Assembly (NCBI GenBank): GCA_023258975.1
Contig: JAHFRD010000009.1
Location: 62,001-126,000 of the forward strand
DNA length: 64,000 nucleotides
Reading direction: 5' to 3'
Origin: Hydrogenophilales bacterium
Lineage (GTDB): Bacteria > Pseudomonadota > Gammaproteobacteria > Burkholderiales > Thiobacillaceae
The translations under genes were made by a program, and so were the position numbers. The notes below the pieces were generated by a model. The model was not told where the DNA came from. It searched no databases and saw only the letters and a list, made by a program, of their open reading frames with translations. Below are positions 53,983-61,851 of this stretch, piece after piece (the first letter of the stretch is position 1; every line of letters begins with the position of its first letter).

Positions 53983-54315
53983 TCAATCCTCGTGCTCATG
54001 CTCGCCGTCGCGATCACGTTTGTCCGCGACAGCGGCGATGACTTTGCCGCTCATCGAGTCGACCTTCACATCCATCACCTCCTTGCCATTGACCACTTCG
54101 ATCTCGTACAGCCATTGACCTTTTCGCCGCTCGTACTCGGCGCGGGCGGCCTTGCCACCGACATATTTCTCGGCAGTTGTCACGGCCTGGGTCAGGTCAA
54201 TCTTCGCGTTCGCGATGGCCAGGGCGTCGTTCTCGCCGGACTGGGAGGCGTAGACGACACCGATGCCGGCTGCAGTAAGAACGGCCAGGGTTGCCGGATA
54301 GATTTTGCGTTTCAT
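53983..54315 (-). CDS. PepSY domain periplasmic protein
   Basis: The 110-residue protein has a signal peptide (MKRKIYPATLAVLTAAGIGVVYA) and one PepSY domain (KIDLTQAVTTAEKYVGGKAARAEYE...VNGKEVMDVKVDSMSGKVI), ending in a His/Asp/Glu-rich tail that could bind metal. PepSY proteins near two-component systems are thought to act as periplasmic modulators or sensors. The ATG at 54315 is preferred over an in-frame GTG three codons upstream because GGAG lies a suitable distance before it. Confidence 0.82.
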   Translation of the reverse strand: MKRKIYPATLAVLTAAGIGVVYASQSGENDALAIANAKIDLTQAVTTAEKYVGGKAARAEYERRKGQWLYEIEVVNGKEVMDVKVDSMSGKVIAAVADKRDRDGEHEHED

Positions 54316-54594
54316 GATGTTCACTCCTTCGATTCACGCGGATATTCGCGTGATGGAGAAGATAGCGAGCGAGAATTAGGGGGGGGTTAGCGTGGCATCC
54401 CGGTAATCGGGTCGCCCGCGACCCGGCCCGCCGCGCCACCTCATCCACATGGGTCATGCAAGACCCGGCGGAGAACGGATGGCGGCGCCCAAGTGATTGA
54501 ATTTACATGGATAGCTTCTCCGAGACAGGTGGCACAGCACTTGCCAATCGTCATCGCCAGCGAGCACCGCAGCCGCCCCAAACCGGAGGCATCC

Positions 54595-54816
54595 ATGCAG
54601 CCACAGCATCTCACCGAAATCGTCGACGCCATCCTGCGCTACCTGCACGCGCACCCCGAGGCGGTGGACAGCGCGGAAGGCATCGCCAAATGGTGGCTGC
54701 CGGCCGATTGGTGCGTGGATGTCCACACCGTGGAAAGCGCCCTCTCCCGCCTGCAGGAACAGGGATTGGTGCGCCGACGCGCCAATGCCGACCAGCACAT
54801 TCTGTATTCACGCTGA
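54595..54816 (+). CDS. Small helix-turn-helix-like protein of unknown function
   Basis: The 73-residue protein MQPQHLTEIVDAILRYLHAH is mostly helical; its C-terminal part (VHTVESALSRLQEQGLVRRRANADQHIL) looks like a winged helix. The good site GGAGG (54585-54589) lies just before the ATG; a longer frame starting at 54493 has no such site. It may be a small regulator of the gene group to its right. The PepSY promoter region lies to its left. Confidence 0.5.
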   Translation: MQPQHLTEIVDAILRYLHAHPEAVDSAEGIAKWWLPADWCVDVHTVESALSRLQEQGLVRRRANADQHILYSR

Positions 54817-54911
54817 CACGCCGCCACACAGCAAACGCGCCTTCGGCGTGGGCCGAAATCCACCCGGAATATGGGTCATCGGCAACCCACATTTCCACCC
54901 AGACTAGAACC

Positions 54912-54966
54912 CAACCCGTTGAAATAAAAGTATTTATTCAAAGCGCAGAAGCGGCACGGCGCTTGC
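54912..54966 (+). promoter_or_regulatory. Putative sigma-54 promoter with upstream IHF-like site
   Basis: GGCACG-N4-TTGC (54953-54966) has the exact GG-N10-GC spacing of a sigma-54 promoter; only the preceding T of the consensus is missing. Upstream, CAACCCGTTGAAA (54912-54924) matches the reverse IHF pattern YAANNNNTTGATW at all but one position, in an AT-rich stretch. It lies 77 bases before the papain-like gene. Confidence 0.5.
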
Positions 54967-55042
54967 GTCACCCGCAACGGAAGCCAGGCGGCACGTATGG
55001 CTTCCGCGAAGTTTTTATTTCTCTTCCATAGGGGGTCACAAA

Positions 55043-55954
55043 ATGAGCATGCTCTATCTGAATCCCGTCATGCACGACACGGGCGAGGTCAAGGGAACGG
55101 GTTGGCTGCAAGGCCTGCCCGACCTGCGCGATTACACCCATGAAACGCCGGCCATCACGAAACTGGCCAAGGAACTCAAACTTGGCGCCAAGATTTCCAG
55201 CCTGAAAGCGCCCGCCAGCGTGGATCTGCGGCCCTGGTGCTCGCCGGTGGAGAACCAGGCGAATCTGGGCTCCTGCACGGCGCACGCGGCGATGGGCGTG
55301 GTCGAGTATTTCCAGCGCCGCGCCTTTGGTCAGCACATTGATGGCTCGCGCCTGTTCGTCTACAAGGTAACGCGCAATCTCATGGGGGTGACCGGCGACA
55401 CGGGCGCCTGGCTGCGCAACACCATGGGCGCGCTGGTGATGGGCGGGGTGCCGCCGGAACGCTACTGGCCCTATGTGGTGGCCGACTTCGACAAGGAACC
55501 GCCGGCCTTCGTCTATGCGGTGGGCGACAATTTCGAGGCGCTGAATTACTTCTGCCACGACCCCGCCGGCGGCAATGTCAGCGGTGACACCGCGCTCGCC
55601 AGCGTGAAAGCCTATCTGGCCGCCGGTGTGCCCTCGATGTTCGGCTTCTTCGGTTTCCCGTCGTTCGACAAATCGGACATCAAAGGCGGCATCCCCTATC
55701 CGTGTGCCGGGGAAAAAGCCCAATGGGGGCATGCCATCGTCGCGGTGGGTTATGACGACAACAAGAAAATCAAGAACACCCAGTGCAACAAGACCACCAC
55801 GGGCGCCCTTCTGATCCGCAACTCCTGGGGCGCCACCTGGGGCGACAACGGTTATGGCTGGCTGCCCTACGACTATGCCAAAAACAAGCTCGCCAACGAC
55901 TTCTGGTCACTGTTGAGCATGGAATGGGTGAAAACCGGCCAGTTCGGGCTTTGA
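55043..55954 (+). CDS. Papain-family (C1) cysteine peptidase
   Basis: The 303-residue protein has an intact papain triad: Cys in VENQANLGSCTAHAAMG (about residue 78), His in WGHAIVAVGYDDN (about 233), Asn in IRNSWGATWGDNGYGWLPY (about 259). There is no signal peptide and no clear propeptide; the first 55 residues are a short lead-in (LPDLRDYTHE). It is therefore a cytoplasmic, apparently active protease. It is followed by a patatin-like lipase and a membrane protein on the same strand, as discussed in the findings. Confidence 0.85.
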   Translation: MSMLYLNPVMHDTGEVKGTGWLQGLPDLRDYTHETPAITKLAKELKLGAKISSLKAPASVDLRPWCSPVENQANLGSCTAHAAMGVVEYFQRRAFGQHIDGSRLFVYKVTRNLMGVTGDTGAWLRNTMGALVMGGVPPERYWPYVVADFDKEPPAFVYAVGDNFEALNYFCHDPAGGNVSGDTALASVKAYLAAGVPSMFGFFGFPSFDKSDIKGGIPYPCAGEKAQWGHAIVAVGYDDNKKIKNTQCNKTTTGALLIRNSWGATWGDNGYGWLPYDYAKNKLANDFWSLLSMEWVKTGQFGL

Positions 55955-56075
55955 GTTCAGGACGGCGTTCACCACTTGAAACCGACATCCGCCCGGTCGC
56001 GGTCGGGCGGTCTTCCCCCACTGAGGGCCGAGCGCTCCTGAAACCCCGGCTTTCACCACGCGAAGGACGGACATC

Positions 56076-57848
56076 ATGTCCAAACCATTTGAAATCGGCC
56101 TGACCCTGGCCGGCGCGGTTTCCGCCGGCGCCTATAGCGCGGGCGTGATGGATTTCATGATTGAGGCACTGGACACCTGGCACGCCGAGAAGGGAAAACC
56201 CGGCGCCGGCGTGCCGCGCCATGAGGTCAGCATCAAGGTGATGAGCGGCGCCTCGGCGGGCTCCATCACGGCGGCCGTCGCGACCGCCACCATGATGCAC
56301 GAGCACCATCCCGTGCACGACCCCGGCCAGGCCAACCCCAATCGGCTCTATGACACCTGGGTGACCGGCATCGACATCGGCAAACTGCTGGAAAGGAGCG
56401 ACCTGGAAGACCCCGACGCGCCGGCCCGTTCCCTGCTTGATTCCAGCATCCTCGACACGCTCGCGCGCGACGCCCTGAAGCAGGGCACGCCGCAGCGCCG
56501 CAGCTATCTCGCGGAACCCCTGCATCTGTTGTTCACCGTCACCAACCTGAGAGGCGTTCCCTACAACCTGGGTTTTCGCGGCAACCATGCCGCCGGACAC
56601 GATTTCCGCATGCACGGCGACCATGTCCACCTGGTGTTGAGCGAGGGGGGCGCGGCCCGTTGCGCTGGCGCGGTCGCGGTGCCGTGGAGCGATCAGTCTC
56701 CCGCCGGCGCGGCGGGCTGGAATCTGCTCGGCCAGGCCGCCCTGGCCTCGGGCGCGTTTCCCATCGGCCTGAGCCCACGCACCCTGGAGTACACCTTCAG
56801 CAATCTGGATGGCGACATTTACTGGCAGCGCCAATGGCAATCCTGGGAAGGCCGGGAATGCGAGGGACAGCCGCTGTTCCGGCGCGCTTACCACCAGATC
56901 AAACCGCGCTGGGTTCCGCCTGACGGCGTGGAGCCCTATTCACGGCCGTACCGTTTCGTATGTGTCGACGGCGGCAGCATGAACAACGAACCGCTGGAGC
57001 TGGCGCACGGCATCCTGGCCGGCGACGACCGTTTCAATTCACGCGACGGCGGCCAGGCCAGGCGCGCGCTCATCATGATCGACCCGTTCCCGGACCAAAT
57101 AGACGACCAGGAAGCGCATGACGATTTGTTCAGCGCCGTGATCGGGCTGGTCGGCGCCTGGAAGGCGCAAAGCCGCTTCCGCGCGATGGACATCGCGCTG
57201 GCGCAGCAGGCCGACATCTACAGCCGCTTCCTCATCGCCCCGGTACGTACCGACCCGAACGGCAATGAGGCGATCTACCCCATCGCCGGCGCCTCGGTCG
57301 GCGCCTTCGGTGGTTTTCTCAGCGAAGACTTCCGCCGCCACGACTTCCTGCTGGGCCGCCGCAACGCGCGGGGTTTCCTGAAAAAGCACTTCACCCTGCC
57401 GGAGCACAACCCGCTGTTCAAGGATGCCGGCGGCGCCTGGGTCAATGGCTGGAGCGAGACGCTGGCGCAACAGTTCGGCCGCGATGAGGACGGCAACCCC
57501 TATGCCGGTATCGGCGCCCGCCACTTGCCCATCATCCCGGTGCTGGACGACATCCCGATGGATGTCGATCTTCCCGCCTGGAACAGCCTGTACAGCCATG
57601 AGCGGCTGGATGAGATCAGGAAGCCGCTGCGAAAACGCATCCTTGCGGTAGGCGAGCGCCTGGCCGATCAGGGCATGCGCGATGCCCCCTTCCTCAACGG
57701 CTTGATCGGCCTGGTGATCCGCCTGGTGGACAACAAGCTGGCGGATGCCGCCGTCACGGCCATGCGCAAGGAACTGGTGAAGTACGGCTTGCTGCCCGAA
57801 CGTAAAGAGGTTGAACCCGGCCCCTGGCAGGACGACAACCTCATCTGA
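56076..57848 (+). CDS. Patatin-like phospholipase
   Basis: The 590-residue protein has the patatin oxyanion-hole motif TLAGAVSAGAYSAGVMDF near residue 12-28 and the nucleophile elbow SGASAGS (about 54-60) with Ser57. The catalytic Asp lies in CVDGGSMNNEP (about 297-301). A long region with FLSEDFRRHDFLLGRRNARGFLKKHF follows. It is larger than simple patatins, as in bacterial proteins of several families. No signal peptide is seen. The gene begins 121 bases after the protease stop, with a good gap for a separate promoter. Confidence 0.85.
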   Translation: MSKPFEIGLTLAGAVSAGAYSAGVMDFMIEALDTWHAEKGKPGAGVPRHEVSIKVMSGASAGSITAAVATATMMHEHHPVHDPGQANPNRLYDTWVTGIDIGKLLERSDLEDPDAPARSLLDSSILDTLARDALKQGTPQRRSYLAEPLHLLFTVTNLRGVPYNLGFRGNHAAGHDFRMHGDHVHLVLSEGGAARCAGAVAVPWSDQSPAGAAGWNLLGQAALASGAFPIGLSPRTLEYTFSNLDGDIYWQRQWQSWEGRECEGQPLFRRAYHQIKPRWVPPDGVEPYSRPYRFVCVDGGSMNNEPLELAHGILAGDDRFNSRDGGQARRALIMIDPFPDQIDDQEAHDDLFSAVIGLVGAWKAQSRFRAMDIALAQQADIYSRFLIAPVRTDPNGNEAIYPIAGASVGAFGGFLSEDFRRHDFLLGRRNARGFLKKHFTLPEHNPLFKDAGGAWVNGWSETLAQQFGRDEDGNPYAGIGARHLPIIPVLDDIPMDVDLPAWNSLYSHERLDEIRKPLRKRILAVGERLADQGMRDAPFLNGLIGLVIRLVDNKLADAAVTAMRKELVKYGLLPERKEVEPGPWQDDNLI

Positions 57849-57849
57849 A

Positions 57850-57897
57850 CCACCGAGGCGCCCACCGAGGCGCCCACCGAGGCGCCCACCGAGGCGC
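57850..57897 (+). repeat. Four perfect 12-base tandem repeats (CCACCGAGGCGC)
   Basis: Four exact units lie directly after the patatin stop codon. They resemble the 12-base units at 30101-30160 and 23291-23326. Confidence 0.9.
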
Positions 57898-58035
57898 GTG
57901 CCGCCGCCCCGCCAGAGAGGGGCCGGAGCCCGGCATGGCGTTATTCCAGAGCTATAAGGAGAGTATGAAGAGGATATGGCCCGCAACCGCCTCACCTGAA
58001 TGACGGGGTGGTTGTTGGGCGAAGGGAGATACACC

Positions 58036-61000
58036 ATGACAAACAACGACCAGAGCCATGCGGGGTGGTCACAGGTCATCGTGGTTCTGCTCCTGGCGAC
58101 GGGGGCCGTGCTGCTCCAGTTCCCCATCGAAGCGAACCGGCCGGCGCCTTCCGGCCAGGGAATCCATTCCAGCGGCATACAGGATGTGGATGCGCGACTC
58201 TGGCAAGACCCGTTCGAGGCGATCGACAAGGCCGCCCAGAAGCCGGCCGCTTCCCCGGTGTGCGCCAAGCTGACCGCGTCGGGCATGGCGGTCACGATTC
58301 AGCCCGGCGCTTGCGCGGCGAACCGGGATCACGATCTGGATTGGCTGCGGCAACAGATTCAGACGCGCCAGCCCGGGGGCGCCTTGCCCACCGTCATGCT
58401 GGCCATGATGCCGGGAGGCAACTGGGTCGGCGCGGATGAGGCCCGGCGGCGGATTCGCTATGCCGTGCTCGCCGGATTGAATGCCGAGGGCTATGTGCCC
58501 GACGACCCGGAGCACATCGGCCATGTCAAGGGCGATGTCGCCCCGCTGCCTCCGCTAACCATCCCGTTTGAATGGCTGGAGCGAGAGAAGGCGTCCCTCC
58601 TGCTCATATGGCTGGATGACGAGGCCTTGCTGCGGGATGCCTGGGTGGGGAACTGCGGGGTGGCCCATCCGCCATGCGAGGGAAAGCAAGGCGCGCGCGC
58701 CGCGCCGCGCCCCCTTCACCAGTTGGCGGCCATCGTTGAAAAACTGGGCGGGCGGGACAAGCCGGGAAATCCCGGCTTGCTGCTGATCGGCCCCACGTCC
58801 TCCACCTTCCTGACCCTGGCCGCGCGCGAGACGGATATCGAACCATCCATGAACCGGTTGGCAAGGCATGTTCTGCGCTGGCATTCCCCCTTCGCCACCC
58901 TTCCGGATGACCGGATTCAGCCCGGCGGGCCTGACAAGGGAAAGGACTTCCTGAAACGGCTGGTCAGATTCACCCCCACCGACGACAAACTGGCGGCGGC
59001 GCTGGTGCAAGAACTCCGCCTGAGGCAGTTCGGTTCGAGCCAGGCCGTTGCCCTGGTGGGGCAGTGGGATACCGCCTATTCCCGCACATTGCGCGATCTG
59101 CTCAGGGACGGGATCTGCCAGGCAAGCACCACCAATGAAAACGACGCGAACGTCTGCAAGGGCGTCACCGCGCCCGCGCGTGACGACACCTCGAAAGCTC
59201 CTCAACCCATGCGGGTGCTGGAGGAAAGCTATCTGCGCGGCCTGGACGGCAAACTTCCCGAGCAGAAGGAGGTGGACAAGAAAAAGGACGGCAAGGAGAA
59301 AACCCCTATCGAGCCCAACGATGGCGAGGGGCAGATCGACTATCTGCGCCGCCTTTCCTGGAAGCTGAAACAACGGGAAAAAGAAGTGGAACGCATCGGC
59401 GCCATCGGCGTACTGGGCAACGATTACTACGACAAATTGCTGGTACTCAAGGCGCTACGCCCCGCTTTTCCCGACACGGTGTTCTTCACCACCGAAGTGG
59501 ATGCGGCCATGCTGGGACGCGAGGACAACAAACCCATGCGCAACCTGGTGGTGGCGTCCGGCTATGGCCTGAGCCTGGCTCCGGCAATGCAGAAGGACAT
59601 TCCGCCCTTCCGTGACAGCGGGCAAACCGCCGCCTACCTCGCCACCCGTCAGGCGCTCAACCCCACCCCCGCCCTGGACACGCTCGTCCGGGACATCCAG
59701 GAGCGGGCACAGATATTTGAAGTCGGCCGTAGCGAAGTCATCCAGCTTCCCTTAATGCCGCCATCGCGGCTGGGTGGCTCGCAACCCGGCGAGAGCAACG
59801 GGCCTGGCGCGTTGAAGTTCGTCGCGCTTCCGCTCGCGCTGCTCCTGGTCACCTGGTTCATATCCGCCACGACCGGTTTCACCCATCGCCAACACCGTTG
59901 CGCCTGGGGGACGATCCTGCTGGGGACGGGCATCGTCGCCTTTGCCTTGTTCAAGGTTTCCCAGCGGGGTGAGCCGCTGTACTGGCTGGAAGGCATCAGC
60001 ATCTGGCCCAGCGAGGTCGTGCGGCTCATTGCCCTGGCTCTGGCCATGACCCTGTTCTGGGAAGGCATCAAACGTATCCGCCGGACGCGCGCTTACCTGA
60101 ACCACGAGTTCTTTGCCATCGAAAACCGGAAGACGGAGAAAGTGACGTCGCTCTGCACCCATATGCACTTCCTGCTCGCCCCACCGCACCGCCTCCTCAG
60201 AATGCGGCGCTGGTTGATCGCCCAACTCACGCGCGCGTGGCGGCGCTGGAGGGAATGTCGGCAAAACAGGCAATTCATATTCCCGACCACGCAAGAACAG
60301 AACGCGGGCGAGATATGGAGCATCTACAACGGCGATACGGTCTGCGCGGGAGCTCCCCGACCGCTACGGTTGCCGTTCTGGATTTCCGTGCTGGCATTCG
60401 TTCTGGCCTATTTCTGCCTGGGCCTCATCCTGAGCCAGATGGGGTTGCCCAGGCCCAAGGCCCCCGCGCGTGGAGACCTTGCCTTCAGGATGGATACGAT
60501 CGTGATCGTCAGCACGGTCGTTGCCCACCTGGCCCTGCTGTTCCTCGCCATGTATGAGGGGTTCCGCGCGGTCTGGCTGGCGCGCGCGCTGCAAGGCCCC
60601 ACACGCTGGCCAGACGAGGCGATCCAGCGCTTCTGGCCCGTTTCCCGAGGCAAGTCGATCAATTACCGATTGTTCGATCCGTGGTTTGACGTGCGTTTCA
60701 TCGCCCACGCCACCGCGCCGGTGCAGCGCATCATTTTCTATCCCTTCATCGTGCTCAGTCTGCTCATGCTGTCGCGCAGTTCAGCGTTCGACCGCTGGGG
60801 CACTCCCGCCTTTCTGATCGCGATTTACGCGACCTCCATCGTGCTGGTGGTCATCGCCGCCCTGCGTATGCGCTATAGCGCCGAGAAGGTTCGCCAGATC
60901 AGCATCAAGGATCTGAGCACACGGCGCCTGGAACTCCAGGCGCGGGGACGCGAGGAACTGGTGCGGCAGATCGACACCATGCTGCGCGATATCCAGGAGA

Positions 61001-61119
61001 TCAAAACCGGCACCTTCGCCCCCTTGAGCCAGCAGCCTTTGATCAAGGCGATACTCACCCTGGCGGGCAGCCTGTCCGGCATCGCGCTACTGGAGTCCGT
61101 CAACCAGATGAACCTGTAA
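58036..61119 (+). CDS. Large multi-pass membrane protein with periplasmic binding-like domain
   Basis: I do not recognise this 1027-residue family. One N-terminal helix (about 8-28) is followed by a large extracytoplasmic region (about 30-600) with pieces like a type 1 periplasmic binding fold (AAIVEKLGG, LLLIGPTSST, IGVLGNDYYDKLLVLKALR, NLVVASGYGLSLAPAMQ), then about eight helices (from 605) and a C-terminal helical tail (EELVRQIDTMLRDIQEIKTG). A charged Lys-rich stretch (EQKEVDKKKDGKEKT) lies within the periplasmic part. AGGGAG lies seven bases before the ATG at 58036. It follows the patatin gene and a tandem repeat. Confidence 0.6.
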   Translation: MTNNDQSHAGWSQVIVVLLLATGAVLLQFPIEANRPAPSGQGIHSSGIQDVDARLWQDPFEAIDKAAQKPAASPVCAKLTASGMAVTIQPGACAANRDHDLDWLRQQIQTRQPGGALPTVMLAMMPGGNWVGADEARRRIRYAVLAGLNAEGYVPDDPEHIGHVKGDVAPLPPLTIPFEWLEREKASLLLIWLDDEALLRDAWVGNCGVAHPPCEGKQGARAAPRPLHQLAAIVEKLGGRDKPGNPGLLLIGPTSSTFLTLAARETDIEPSMNRLARHVLRWHSPFATLPDDRIQPGGPDKGKDFLKRLVRFTPTDDKLAAALVQELRLRQFGSSQAVALVGQWDTAYSRTLRDLLRDGICQASTTNENDANVCKGVTAPARDDTSKAPQPMRVLEESYLRGLDGKLPEQKEVDKKKDGKEKTPIEPNDGEGQIDYLRRLSWKLKQREKEVERIGAIGVLGNDYYDKLLVLKALRPAFPDTVFFTTEVDAAMLGREDNKPMRNLVVASGYGLSLAPAMQKDIPPFRDSGQTAAYLATRQALNPTPALDTLVRDIQERAQIFEVGRSEVIQLPLMPPSRLGGSQPGESNGPGALKFVALPLALLLVTWFISATTGFTHRQHRCAWGTILLGTGIVAFALFKVSQRGEPLYWLEGISIWPSEVVRLIALALAMTLFWEGIKRIRRTRAYLNHEFFAIENRKTEKVTSLCTHMHFLLAPPHRLLRMRRWLIAQLTRAWRRWRECRQNRQFIFPTTQEQNAGEIWSIYNGDTVCAGAPRPLRLPFWISVLAFVLAYFCLGLILSQMGLPRPKAPARGDLAFRMDTIVIVSTVVAHLALLFLAMYEGFRAVWLARALQGPTRWPDEAIQRFWPVSRGKSINYRLFDPWFDVRFIAHATAPVQRIIFYPFIVLSLLMLSRSSAFDRWGTPAFLIAIYATSIVLVVIAALRMRYSAEKVRQISIKDLSTRRLELQARGREELVRQIDTMLRDIQEIKTGTFAPLSQQPLIKAILTLAGSLSGIALLESVNQMNL

Positions 61120-61160
61120 TCACGCGCGGGAGGCAACCGCGACTGCTGTCCAGAGCGCCA

Positions 61161-61652
61161 TCAGTGCAGGGGTGGCGGGCCTTGTTCGGCGGGGAAACCG
61201 GTGTTCATTTCTTCCTGGGTGGCGTTGCGCACGGAAACCACTGTGGCGGCGACGGTGGCGGTACGCCCGGCCAGCGGGTGATTGCCGTCCAGGGTGATCT
61301 TGCCGTCGGCGATATTGATGACGCGGAACATGAGTTTGTCGCCGGCATCGTTCTGCAATTCCGCCTCGGCGCCGACATAGCGGATGGTGGGGGGGACGTT
61401 GTCGATATCGTCGACGATGACCAGATCAGGGTCGCTTGGCCCGAAGCCTTCCTCGGGCGATACCTGGGCTTCCACCTGGTCGCCGACCTGGCGGCCTTCC
61501 AGGGCGCGCTCCACGGATGCGAACAGGCCGCTGCCGGCGCCGTGCACATAGCCGGTGGGCATGTCCTGCTGGCCCATGATCTGGCCCTCTTCGCCGAGGA
61601 CGGAATAGGTGATGAACACCACTTTTCCGTGACCGATGCTGTCGTTACTCAT
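61161..61652 (-). CDS. slyD: FKBP-type peptidyl-prolyl cis-trans isomerase, SlyD-like
   Basis: The 163-residue protein has the FKBP fold with an inserted IF domain: FITYSVLGEEGQIM, QVSPEEGFGPSD and the family motif GNHPLAGRT. SlyD chaperones folding and delivers nickel. The usual metal-binding His-rich tail is missing; the C-terminus ends GPPPLH. It could equally be called a SlyD-type isomerase without the metallochaperone role. Confidence 0.85.
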   Translation of the reverse strand: MSNDSIGHGKVVFITYSVLGEEGQIMGQQDMPTGYVHGAGSGLFASVERALEGRQVGDQVEAQVSPEEGFGPSDPDLVIVDDIDNVPPTIRYVGAEAELQNDAGDKLMFRVINIADGKITLDGNHPLAGRTATVAATVVSVRNATQEEMNTGFPAEQGPPPLH

Positions 61653-61668
61653 TGATTTCTCCGATGTG

Positions 61669-61796
61669 GCGCCGGCTTTATGTCCCCTGGGGACGTCCTG
61701 CGGGGACGGTATCCTTCAGTACCAGCCGGCTTTTCAAGGACGCCGGCAAGGCCCCGAAGGATACCGTCCCTGCGGGACATAATGCCGGCGCTACAG
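61669..61796. repeat. Composite repeat: TGTAGCG-type pair interrupted by a second inverted repeat
   Basis: The outer ends are the known repeat (GTGGCGCCGGCT... and ...GCCGGCGCTACA), with one internal GCCGGC arm pair near the middle. Between them lie TTATGTCCCCTGGGGACG...ACGGTATCCTTCAG on the left and CCGAAGGATACCGTCCCTGC...GGGACATAA on the right, an unrelated long inverted repeat. The element fills the gap between slyD and the GH57 gene. Confidence 0.7.
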
Positions 61797-61851
61797 ATGC
61801 GCGGGGCGGCAAGCCGTCCCGACTTTGCGCTAAGGGAGCCACTGCCGGCGG

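Noticed and set aside
54493-54594. Upstream start for the small HTH-like gene
   Set aside because: GGAGG lies just before the ATG at 54595, and the extension is not helical or conserved-looking.
54595-61119. CBASS or a known patatin-based defence system
   Set aside because: No CD-NTase, HORMA or E1/E2 gene is present and the membrane protein does not match a known component, so I left the cluster as uncharacterised.
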